Source: Flavipsychrobacter sp. (GTDB lineage: Bacteria; Bacteroidota; Bacteroidia; Chitinophagales; Chitinophagaceae). From it: a DNA stretch of 64,000 bases. The notes beneath the pieces are model-generated. The model worked only from the letters and a program-made list of their open reading frames with translations, was not told where the DNA came from and ran no database searches. The stretch lies in assembly GCA_031292525.1 (NCBI GenBank), contig JARLGY010000037.1:62001-126000 (forward strand), in the 5' to 3' direction. A program made the position numbers and the translations under genes. Below are positions 35,013-42,939 of the stretch, in pieces; the stretch's first letter is position 1, and every line of letters starts with the position of its first letter.

Positions 35013-35768
35013 TTGTCATTAAACTTCACTGCTTTGTCAGAAGCGCCTATAATTGAACTCGATAGTATTGATAGCACCAATAACTATGCCATGCAGTTAA
35101 TAGATGCCGATACGGCACAGCCGGGGCTGACAATAACAGCGTTGCAACAAACACATGGCAAGGGCCAACGTGGACGCACCTGGAATGACACACCGGGTAG
35201 CAGCCTGCTTATGAGCATTATTACTACCCATCCGTTACTCCTCAACCACCAGTTTCAGCTAATAATGGCTACTGCTGTTGCGGTGGCTGTAACCCTGCAG
35301 GACCTTTATGAACAATGGGATGTGAGAATTAAATGGCCCAATGACATTATCGTCAATGACAAAAAGGCAGGGGGAATACTCATTGAGAACGTAATACGCG
35401 GTAATAACTGGCTTTACAGCATAATTGGACTTGGATTAAACGTAAAGCAGGAAAGCTTTCCTATAGAACTCCCACATGCCACATCTCTAAAAATAGCAAG
35501 TGGTATCGACTTCGACTTAAAAACACTACGAGATAAATTACGACTTGAAATACTGGAACAAACAGCAAAATGCGCGGTGAACCAGGACCTTTTAAAACAA
35601 TATAATGGACTTCTTTACCGCAAGGGGAATGTGCAGGGCTTTGCTGATGCTAAGGAAAGTTGGGAAGCTATCATAATAGCTGCAGCACAAGATGGTACAC
35701 TGCATGTGCAGCTACCTAATGGCAGTATTGTTCCCTATACGCACGGTATGGTAACGTGGACATGGTAG
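35013..35768 (+). CDS. birA: Biotin-[acetyl-CoA-carboxylase] ligase
   Basis: 251 residues from a TTG start at 35013; another TTG lies seven codons on. No ATG occurs before the core. It carries the biotin-protein ligase motif QQTHGKGQRGRTW (GRGRxGR-like), IKWPNDI and KAGGILIE, and a C-terminal domain. It makes biotinyl-5'-AMP and transfers biotin to BCCP. No N-terminal HTH is present, so it is a monofunctional ligase without the repressor domain. Divergent to rsfS. Confidence 0.9.
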   Translation: MSLNFTALSEAPIIELDSIDSTNNYAMQLIDADTAQPGLTITALQQTHGKGQRGRTWNDTPGSSLLMSIITTHPLLLNHQFQLIMATAVAVAVTLQDLYEQWDVRIKWPNDIIVNDKKAGGILIENVIRGNNWLYSIIGLGLNVKQESFPIELPHATSLKIASGIDFDLKTLRDKLRLEILEQTAKCAVNQDLLKQYNGLLYRKGNVQGFADAKESWEAIIIAAAQDGTLHVQLPNGSIVPYTHGMVTWTW

Positions 35769-35853
35769 TTTGGAAAGCTTAAGAAGACGTATGAACTGTG
35801 TACGGGCAGATCTCAATAAGATTTTATACTTTACGCAACATTAAATATTTGTT

Positions 35854-36480
35854 TTGCGAGCGATCACGTCTGTAAAGAACCTCACACTTATTACCGTACT
35901 ATTTCACCTGGTAGGTTTTGTAGGTATTGGTGTATTGCACAACAGTATGATAGCAGCCACTGCACCATGGCATTTGTTGCTGATGTTTATTTTGCTATTG
36001 ATCTCCTTTAGTTACGATTTCAGAAATTTCATAAAATGGTTGCCCTTAGCCCTTCTTATTGGTTTTGGGTCTGAATGGATAGGAGTACATACCGGATGGC
36101 TGTTTGGGTCATACGGCTATGGCCCTGCACTAGGGCCTATGTGGCAGCAAATACCACTTATTATAGCCGGGAATTGGGCAATTGTAATGTGTGGTGCAAT
36201 ATCCTTAGCGTTTTTAGCCACAGAAAACAAGTATTTAGTTGCAGTATTGGCAGCCACGATAGCAACAGCATATGACTGGATACTAGAGCCTGCTGCCATA
36301 AAACTAGGCTATTGGCACTGGCAAGGAATGATACCTATGTATAATTATATATGCTGGTGGGGAACATCCTTTTTATTAACTGTTCTGTGGCAATATTTAA
36401 AAGTTCGCCCCAACCAATTTGCTGTAAATTTGTTTATAGTACAAGTTCTATTTTTTGCACTGTTACGTACTATGATATGA
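35854..36480 (+). CDS. Carotenoid biosynthesis protein (DUF422/CruF-like)
   Basis: 208 residues from a TTG at 35854 with no in-frame ATG nearby. About six hydrophobic segments include TVLFHLVGFVGIGVLH, and the family-like YGYGPALGPMWQQIPLIIAGNWA and YDWILEPAAIKLGYWHW stretches. Members include the CruF-type 1,2-hydratases and other enzymes of unclear reaction that work on carotenoid ends. It is the first gene of a three-gene operon (ATGA overlaps), followed by a CrtZ-like hydroxylase and a lycopene cyclase. The exact reaction is not predictable from sequence alone. Confidence 0.75.
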   Translation: MRAITSVKNLTLITVLFHLVGFVGIGVLHNSMIAATAPWHLLLMFILLLISFSYDFRNFIKWLPLALLIGFGSEWIGVHTGWLFGSYGYGPALGPMWQQIPLIIAGNWAIVMCGAISLAFLATENKYLVAVLAATIATAYDWILEPAAIKLGYWHWQGMIPMYNYICWWGTSFLLTVLWQYLKVRPNQFAVNLFIVQVLFFALLRTMI

Positions 36481-36983
36481 CCATCATTTTTTATACACTC
36501 ATTGTTGCAGTAACCTTTTTGTTTATGGAGTTTGTGGCATGGGCATCTCATAAGTACCTGATGCATGGGGCTCTATGGGGTTTACACAGTGATCACCACG
36601 GAGGTGGGTACACTCCTTTTCAAAAAAACGACAGCTTTTTTCTCATATTTGCCATACCCTGCTGGTTGTGCATTATGTTGGGTATGATATATCATGTAAA
36701 CTGGGTAGTAGCCATTGGCGGAGGGATATTTCTTTATGGCTGTTGCTACTTTTTAGTACACGATGTGGTGATACACCAACGTTTTAAATGGTTTACACGC
36801 AGCAATAACAAGTACATAAAGGTGATACGGTGGGCGCACAAGATGCATCATAAACACCTGGATAAAGAAAATGGGGAATCCTTCGGATTACTTATAGTAC
36901 CTGCCAAGTATTGGAGAAAAATAGAAAAGGATGAAGAGGCGATAAATGGAAGCAGGAACACACCTCAACACCAAGATGCATGA
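36477..36983 (+). CDS. crtZ: Beta-carotene hydroxylase (CrtZ-like, fatty acid hydroxylase superfamily)
   Basis: 168 residues from the ATG at 36477, which overlaps the previous stop (ATGA). The frame is open further upstream, but that would lie inside the first gene. Four His clusters of the di-iron hydroxylases are visible: HKYLMH, HSDHH, HDVVIHQR and HKMHHKH, between hydrophobic helices. It adds 3- and 3'-hydroxyls to beta-ionone rings in the membrane. Next to a lycopene cyclase, this gives a zeaxanthin-type route (inference). The enzymes phytoene synthase (CrtB) and desaturase (CrtI) are not in the window. Confidence 0.88.
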   Translation: MTIIFYTLIVAVTFLFMEFVAWASHKYLMHGALWGLHSDHHGGGYTPFQKNDSFFLIFAIPCWLCIMLGMIYHVNWVVAIGGGIFLYGCCYFLVHDVVIHQRFKWFTRSNNKYIKVIRWAHKMHHKHLDKENGESFGLLIVPAKYWRKIEKDEEAINGSRNTPQHQDA

Positions 36984-37657
36984 GCACGCACTATACCTAC
37001 CTTATCATTGACATAACTACCATTCTATTTCCTTTCATACTCAGTTTTGATAAAAAAGTTGCGTTTTATAAAACATGGCCGTATATATGGCGTGGCATTT
37101 TAGTTACCGGGACCTTTTTTATTGTTTGGGATATTTTATTTACCAGGAATAATGTCTGGTCTTTTAACGACAAATATATAGTTGGCTGGCGCATAGCAGG
37201 ATTACCTATTGAAGAATGGCTGTTCTTTCTTGTTGTACCCTATGCATGCACTTTTATCTATTCCTGCCTGACCATTTATTTACCTAAACGAAATCATAAG
37301 AATCGGGGCTGGCAAGTGCTTTTGCCCTTGGGCATTTTGCTTGTAATAGCTGCACTTATATTCACCTCATTTGAATATACTTTTTATTCGTTCTTTTTCT
37401 GCGGCATTGCCATAATAATCCTTTATATCGTTAAGAATCATTTTCCTTCATTCCATGCAGACGTATTTTTATATACCTTTTTAATAAGCACTATCCCTTT
37501 TTTATTGGTAAACGGAATACTTACAGCATTACCTGTTGTCATTTACAATGACAATGAAAACCTCGGGCTCCGAATTTATACTATCCCGTTCGAAGATAAC
37601 TTTTATGGCATGTTGCTGATGTTGGGCAGCATTATTTCACTGCCACAAAAGAAATAA
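36980..37657 (+). CDS. Lycopene cyclase, CrtYcd fused type
   Basis: 225 residues with six to seven membrane helices. Each half has the heterodimeric-cyclase motif. The first is GLPIEEWLFF in helix 3; the second is TIPFEDNFYGM in the C-terminal part. Such CrtYc-CrtYd fusions cyclise lycopene ends to beta-rings. The acidic residues (EE and ED) of the active site are present. The ATG at 36980 overlaps the crtZ stop (ATGA). It ends the carotenoid operon. Confidence 0.87.
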   Translation: MSTHYTYLIIDITTILFPFILSFDKKVAFYKTWPYIWRGILVTGTFFIVWDILFTRNNVWSFNDKYIVGWRIAGLPIEEWLFFLVVPYACTFIYSCLTIYLPKRNHKNRGWQVLLPLGILLVIAALIFTSFEYTFYSFFFCGIAIIILYIVKNHFPSFHADVFLYTFLISTIPFLLVNGILTALPVVIYNDNENLGLRIYTIPFEDNFYGMLLMLGSIISLPQKK

Positions 37658-37725
37658 TTTACTTTAATCCTTATAGTGTGCTATTTTCTTACTTTTAGGG
37701 GCATCAACCGTTGCCCAGTAACCAC

Positions 37726-38949
37726 ATGACCAGCTACCCAAAAGATAAGATAAATATACTGCTGCTTGAAAATATAAATACAGAAGCTCTTCATATTTTT
37801 AAAGAAAGCGGATACACCAATATCACCCATCTTAAATCATCTTTAAGTGAAGATGAGCTGATAAAACAAATAGCTGATGCCCACATAATTGGCATACGTT
37901 CTAAAACCCAACTCACAAAAAGAATACTGGACTCCGCTCCCAGATTGTTGGCCATTGGTTGCTTTTGCATAGGTACCAACCAGGTTGATATTGCTGATGC
38001 AAGAAGAAAAGGAATTGTGGTGTTTAACGCACCATATAGCAATACGCGGTCTGTAGCTGAACTTGTGATAGGCGCTGCAATAATGCTGATAAGGAGGATA
38101 CCTGAGAAAAACAGGCTGGCACATGATGGTGTGTGGGCTAAGGATGCCAGCAACAGCCATGAGCTGCGTGGCAAAACGCTGGGCATAATAGGCTACGGAA
38201 ATATAGGCAGCCAGGTAAGTGTGATGGCTGAAGCCATGGGTATGAAGGTTATCTACTTTGACACCCAGAAAAAACTGCCGTTGGGCAACGCACATGCAGC
38301 GGCTGGACTTGCGGATCTATTGCAGCAATCTGATATCGTATCCATACACACCCCAGCCAATGCGGCAACCCGAAATCTGATAAATGCTGTAGCCTTGAAA
38401 GAATGTAAAGGAGGCGCCATATTTATAAACTATGCGCGTGGTGAAGTAGTAGATATTGAAGCACTAAAAGATGCGCTGACAGAGGGGAAACTTTCGGGAG
38501 CGGCTGTAGATGTATATCCGGAAGAGCCGGTAAAAAACAGCGACCCATTTATTACGCCTTTGCAGCACATACCCAATGTATTATTAACGCCACATATTGC
38601 CGGCAGCACTGAGGAAGCACAGGCAAATATCGGCACCGATGTAAGCACACGTCTGGTGCAGTTCATAGAAACCGGCACCACAAGTGGCTCTCACACAGTA
38701 CCGGAACTTACGTTACCCGTGCAGGAAGATACTAACAGGATATTGCACATACACCGCAATGTACCTGGAGTATTGTCAGAGATCAACGCAGCATTGTCGG
38801 CGAGTGGTATAAACATCCTGGCACAATATCTGAAGACCAATGAAGATATTGGGTACGTTGTGCTGGATATAAAACGCGAAGGCTCTAAAGACGCTGCCGA
38901 CCTGTTGCGCAATGTAAAAGAAACTATAAAAGTGAGAATGCTGTATTAA
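37726..38949 (+). CDS. serA: D-3-phosphoglycerate dehydrogenase (ACT-domain type)
   Basis: 407 residues from the ATG at 37726; a TTG at 37711 is unlikely. It oxidises 3-phosphoglycerate to phosphohydroxypyruvate, the first step of serine synthesis. The NAD-binding LGIIGYGNIGSQV motif, Arg-containing INYARGEVVD, the catalytic Glu in YPEEPVK and LTPHIAGSTEEAQ with His are all visible. The C-terminal part (IHRNVPGVLSEINAALSASG) is an ACT domain, which binds serine in E. coli SerA. This is the E. coli-like length (410). No serB or serC adjacent. Confidence 0.9.
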   Translation: MTSYPKDKINILLLENINTEALHIFKESGYTNITHLKSSLSEDELIKQIADAHIIGIRSKTQLTKRILDSAPRLLAIGCFCIGTNQVDIADARRKGIVVFNAPYSNTRSVAELVIGAAIMLIRRIPEKNRLAHDGVWAKDASNSHELRGKTLGIIGYGNIGSQVSVMAEAMGMKVIYFDTQKKLPLGNAHAAAGLADLLQQSDIVSIHTPANAATRNLINAVALKECKGGAIFINYARGEVVDIEALKDALTEGKLSGAAVDVYPEEPVKNSDPFITPLQHIPNVLLTPHIAGSTEEAQANIGTDVSTRLVQFIETGTTSGSHTVPELTLPVQEDTNRILHIHRNVPGVLSEINAALSASGINILAQYLKTNEDIGYVVLDIKREGSKDAADLLRNVKETIKVRMLY

Positions 38950-39071
38950 TAGCCGCCCTATGTTATAATAAATATTCCTTGGGAGGAGTTTTTATACATT
39001 TAAGACTACTTCAGCATTCACAAATCTCTAAATAATAGCCTAATTACAGATCAATTATTTATACACAGATC

Positions 39072-39818
39072 ATGACCATAAAGAAAAAAATAGCACTAAT
39101 ATTCATAGCAGCGGCAGTAACGACAACCTGCATATTTGCAGCTTGTAACAAGCCCGACAAGGCTACCAACACATATACCCCTCCCATTAGCGATGTGGAC
39201 TTAGCCAATGCTATATCTGCCGGAGTCTCTTTTAACTCCAATGGGTTCGCAGAGGAAATAACAGCTATCTCTAACTATAGTGTGGCCAAAGGTTTATATA
39301 CAACAACGCCAGGCCTTCAGTGCGGCGTTTCATTCGACACTTCATTCACGCGTACTAGCAATTCAACTGCCGGATCTTATACCTATGGTGATGATTTGAA
39401 TTTCACGTTAGCATGTATTGCCGGGGCACCAGACAGCTTAAACGTTACACAAGAGATGCATGGAGCGTATGCATTATCGCAAATATCCGGTACCGACGGT
39501 TCAACTGCCCAACTTGTAATAAAGCAGCTACAGCCTGGTTATACCAGCGTGATCATAAACGGAACTTATACACGCACCGGTACTGACAGCTCAAAAATAG
39601 GCACGAAGCCTACTTTCAGCAGTGTTATTACTTATACACTCAGTAACATAACATTAGATAAAACAACCAAAAAAATAACTGGGGGTGTTGCAACGGTAGG
39701 GATCACAGGCTTCAGTAATACAGGAGTAGCATATCAAAACAGTGGTTTGCTCACTTTTGATAAAAATGGTGTGACCTTAACTTTAAACGGCAACGATTTT
39801 ACCACTGCTCTTTATTAA
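39072..39818 (+). CDS. Hypothetical lipoprotein
   Basis: 248 residues. The signal sequence ends in the lipobox-like IFAACNK, which predicts lipidation at Cys. The rest is Thr/Ser-rich and has alternating polar strands (VSFDTSFTRTSNSTAGSY, YTRTGTDSSKIGTKP, VAYQNSGLLTF), suggesting a beta-rich outer-membrane or surface lipoprotein. I do not recognise a family. It is a single gene between serA and a T9SS serine hydrolase. It has no obvious partner. Confidence 0.7.
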   Translation: MTIKKKIALIFIAAAVTTTCIFAACNKPDKATNTYTPPISDVDLANAISAGVSFNSNGFAEEITAISNYSVAKGLYTTTPGLQCGVSFDTSFTRTSNSTAGSYTYGDDLNFTLACIAGAPDSLNVTQEMHGAYALSQISGTDGSTAQLVIKQLQPGYTSVIINGTYTRTGTDSSKIGTKPTFSSVITYTLSNITLDKTTKKITGGVATVGITGFSNTGVAYQNSGLLTFDKNGVTLTLNGNDFTTALY

Positions 39819-39891
39819 TTATATTAAGCTTTTAGGCGTTTGTACGGTCTATTGTGTAGCGGAATAAGTTTACCTTCTAAAACATCAGGAC

Positions 39892-41235
39892 ATGCACAAC
39901 TCTACCAAGCTTTTTGTGACAATCGTCTTTATTGTCTCGCTTTCTGTACGTTTATCAGCGCAATCACTTTATTTTCCACCTGTAACCGGCAGTACCTGGG
40001 ATACCACTTCACCTGCTACCCTGGGTTGGTGCCAGGATAAGATAGATAGCCTTATAAGCTATGCTGGGCAGCACAACACCAAGGCATTATTGCTGTTAAA
40101 GGATGGGAAAATGGTTGTGGAACATTACTATGGCACGTTCACAACCGACAGTGCATGGCAATGGAACTCCGCCGGCAAATCGCTCACCGCATTTCTTACA
40201 GGATTGGCCCAGGAACAAGGCTATATAAACATCCACGACTCTCTGCCAAAGTATCTGGGTCACGGGTTCAGCAGTTGTACTGCTAATAATGAAGATTCTA
40301 TTCGTATTTATCACCAGTTAACGATGACCACCGGGTTTGATGACATGTACGGCAGTATACCAAACAATCCCTGTTATGCGGACAGCTGCCTGGTATGTAT
40401 AGCTGCATCAGGTATACGCTGGGCTTATCACAATGCCCCGTACACACTTATTCACCATATTATCGACTCTGCTACCCATCAGTCTATCAATGCATATACA
40501 TCTGCCAACCTGATCGCATCATGCGGCATTACCGGTGCCTGGATATCTCCTCCATCATCGCCATATGATGAGATATTTTTCAGCAAAGCCCGCAGTATGG
40601 CCCGGTTTGGTTTATTGATATTGGGCAAAGGCATGTGGGGCACTACAACCGTGTTACATGACACTACCTATCTGCACAACATGCTAAATACCTCACAACC
40701 CATTAACTACTCCTATGGATATTTATGGTGGCTCAATGGAAAATCCTCCTTCCACCTACCACAAACACAAGTACTGTTTCCAGGAATGCTGGAGCCCGAT
40801 GCACCGGCAGACATGGTGACGGCATTGGGTAAGAATGACCAGTTAATAAACGTTGTACCTTCTATGGGCATCGTACTGATTCGGATGGGTGATGCTGCCA
40901 GTTCGTCGCAAGAGGTGTCCACTCTATTCAATGATACCTTATGGATAAAGCTTAATGCTGCTTTTTGCAATACTTCTGCGTCAAACATACAGAGATTCAA
41001 TGCAAAGCCAGTCCTCTACCCCAATCCGGTGCAACAAACTTTATATATCACTTTTACTGGTCAAAAATTCAGTATTACGCTTACCGATATGACTGGACGC
41101 AACATTATAATCTCTACTAGCAACACAGAAAAAACGACAATAGACTGCAAAGGACTTACCCCGGGTATTTACTTTGCCCGTATAGTTACCGAAATGGGTA
41201 GAGTATATAACGAAAAGGTGCTGGTGGAACAATGA
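39892..41235 (+). CDS. Secreted serine hydrolase (beta-lactamase class C-like) with T9SS tail
   Basis: 447 residues. Signal peptide (LFVTIVFIVSLSVRLSAQ), then a beta-lactamase/transpeptidase-like domain with SAGKSLTAFLTG (SxxK), a YHN triplet (the YxN position) within RWAYHNAPYTLIH, and MVTALGKNDQLINVVP. These match serine hydrolases of the AmpC/PBP4*-like group. The last part, LYPNPVQQTLYITF through GIYFARIVTEMG, is a type A type IX sorting domain, so it is exported to the cell surface or medium. The substrate may be an ester, D-peptide or other; it is not determined. Confidence 0.85.
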   Translation: MHNSTKLFVTIVFIVSLSVRLSAQSLYFPPVTGSTWDTTSPATLGWCQDKIDSLISYAGQHNTKALLLLKDGKMVVEHYYGTFTTDSAWQWNSAGKSLTAFLTGLAQEQGYINIHDSLPKYLGHGFSSCTANNEDSIRIYHQLTMTTGFDDMYGSIPNNPCYADSCLVCIAASGIRWAYHNAPYTLIHHIIDSATHQSINAYTSANLIASCGITGAWISPPSSPYDEIFFSKARSMARFGLLILGKGMWGTTTVLHDTTYLHNMLNTSQPINYSYGYLWWLNGKSSFHLPQTQVLFPGMLEPDAPADMVTALGKNDQLINVVPSMGIVLIRMGDAASSSQEVSTLFNDTLWIKLNAAFCNTSASNIQRFNAKPVLYPNPVQQTLYITFTGQKFSITLTDMTGRNIIISTSNTEKTTIDCKGLTPGIYFARIVTEMGRVYNEKVLVEQ

Positions 41236-41255
41236 TATTAGCCGATAATACATAA

Positions 41256-41285
41256 AAAAGGGATGTTCCTAATGGAACATCCCTT
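41256..41285. terminator. Terminator between the convergent serine hydrolase and E2 genes
   Basis: AAGGGATGTTCC (41258-41269) pairs with GGAACATCCCTT (41274-41285) around a TAAT loop. A-run on the left side gives a T-run for the minus-strand E2 gene. Confidence 0.88.
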
Positions 41286-41305
41286 CACTATTACAATTTC
41301 TATTT

Positions 41306-42694
41306 CTACAAAGCTCTGTTCACATCAAAAGCTTCCAGTTCATTAGCTACGGCTGTAAGGAAGCTGGCACCTATAGAACCATCAACTATACGGTGATCGT
41401 AACTAAGCGACAGGTACATCATGTGGCGGATAGCTATCACATCACCATCAGCTGTTTCCATAACCATTGCACGTTTCTTTATGCTGCCTAAGGCCAGTAT
41501 AGCTACCTGTGGCTGATTGATGATAGGTGTACCCATGAGGCTTCCGAAAGTACCCACGTTGGTTACAGTAAACGTACCGCCTTGTGTATCATCAGCTTTC
41601 AGCTTATTGTTCCTTGCAGCGTTGGCCAACCCATTCACATCTTTACTTAAACCTAAAAGGTTCTTCGTGTCGGCATTCTTAATTACCGGAACAATAAGGT
41701 TACCGCTTGGTAGGGCTGTAGCCATGCCAATATTGATGTCTTTCTTTATAATGATGTTGTTACCGTCAATACTGCAATTCACCAGCGGGAACTTGCGGAT
41801 GCAATTCACAATAGCTTCTATGAATATTGGAGTGTAAGTGATCTTTTCACCATACTTTTTCTCAAACGGAATTTTATTCTTTTCTCTCCAGCGTACTATG
41901 TTGGTAACATCTGCCTCTGTAAAGCTGGTAACATGCGGAGAGGTTGCCACACTGCGCACCATATGGTCAGCTATCAGCTTGCGCATACGGTCCATTTCTA
42001 TGATCTCTACATTGCCGCCCACCTTTGGAGGGGTTGCCTGGGTAGTTGCAGGTTGTGGCGCTGCTACAGGTTGGGCTTGCGGCGCAGGCGATTCAACACT
42101 AGGTTGCGCAACAGCTGCTTCCGTATATTGAGGCGCGGCAGCAACATGGTTTGGAGCTGGTGCACCGTTTTTGCGCTGGTCAACATAGTTGATGATGTCA
42201 CGCTTTGTTACGCGGCCTTCATTGCCTGTTCCTGGAATATTTTCCAGTTCAGACATATTAATTCCTTCCTTACTGGCTATGTTCAGCACCAGTGGAGAAT
42301 AAAAACGGTTGCCATCACTTGCGGCGATATTAGATGTTACTGAGCTATTGTTACTATAAGTGGCAACAGGTTCAGCTACAGGCTGGTATTGTGGTTGCGG
42401 CGCTGCTACAGGAGCAGCAGATGCGGCATGCTGTACTGGGGCAGTTGCACCAGCAGCAGTATTGATACGGACAATGACTGTACCTACAGGCACCACATCA
42501 TTTTCCTTGAAAAGAATCTCAGAAATAACACCTGCAGCTGTCGATGGTACTTCGCTATCCACTTTATCAGTGGCTATCTCCAGTATGGTTTCATCCATCT
42601 TCACTGTATCTCCGGGGCGTTTCAGCCATTTCAATATAGTAGCTTCAGTTATACTTTCGCCCATTTTAGGCATTACTAAATCGACAGTTGCCAT
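41306..42694 (-). CDS. 2-oxoacid dehydrogenase E2 (dihydrolipoamide acyltransferase)
   Basis: 462 residues. One N-terminal lipoyl domain (about 1-76) has the lipoylation Lys in EIATDKVDSEVPS. An Ala/Pro-rich linker follows. Then a peripheral subunit-binding domain (about 132-172, FYSPLVLNIASKEGINMSEL with GTGNEGRVTKRDI). The catalytic CATase domain (about 230-462) ends with the SLSYDHRIVDGS motif (HxxxDG active site). It carries acyl groups from E1 to CoA. The likely E1 partner is at 8169-10565. Genes for the two are not adjacent, and there is no E3 here. Acyl type (branched-chain or other) is inferred only. Confidence 0.92.
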   Translation of the reverse strand: MATVDLVMPKMGESITEATILKWLKRPGDTVKMDETILEIATDKVDSEVPSTAAGVISEILFKENDVVPVGTVIVRINTAAGATAPVQHAASAAPVAAPQPQYQPVAEPVATYSNNSSVTSNIAASDGNRFYSPLVLNIASKEGINMSELENIPGTGNEGRVTKRDIINYVDQRKNGAPAPNHVAAAPQYTEAAVAQPSVESPAPQAQPVAAPQPATTQATPPKVGGNVEIIEMDRMRKLIADHMVRSVATSPHVTSFTEADVTNIVRWREKNKIPFEKKYGEKITYTPIFIEAIVNCIRKFPLVNCSIDGNNIIIKKDINIGMATALPSGNLIVPVIKNADTKNLLGLSKDVNGLANAARNNKLKADDTQGGTFTVTNVGTFGSLMGTPIINQPQVAILALGSIKKRAMVMETADGDVIAIRHMMYLSLSYDHRIVDGSIGASFLTAVANELEAFDVNRAL

Positions 42695-42909
42695 ATATAC
42701 TTTTTACAATGATTAATTCCAGAAGAACACAAAAGTAATTAAATGGCAAGTAAATGCCTAACATGCAATCTTTACCCGGCGTATAATATTATACAATATA
42801 ATTAATGCCCCCTGTCGCAGTAAGCATAAAACACAAGACTTAACTAAAGATTGTTATACATGGAGGTGTTATAACAATTCGCCTGATTTATTTTGTTCAC
42901 TTTCTATGG

Positions 42910-42917
42910 TAGATTTG
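42910..42917 (+). promoter_or_regulatory. -7 box (TAGATTTG) upstream of ligA
   Basis: An exact TAnnTTTG 22 nt before the ligA ATG. TTTA at 42887-42890 is a weak -33 match at a 19-nt spacer. Confidence 0.45.
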
Positions 42918-42939
42918 TAAAAAAGTATCTGCTTCCACT

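Noticed and set aside
36351-36476. Upstream extension of the hydroxylase frame
   Set aside because: It overlaps the previous carotenoid gene; the ATG at 36477 gives the usual ATGA coupling and the family N-terminus.
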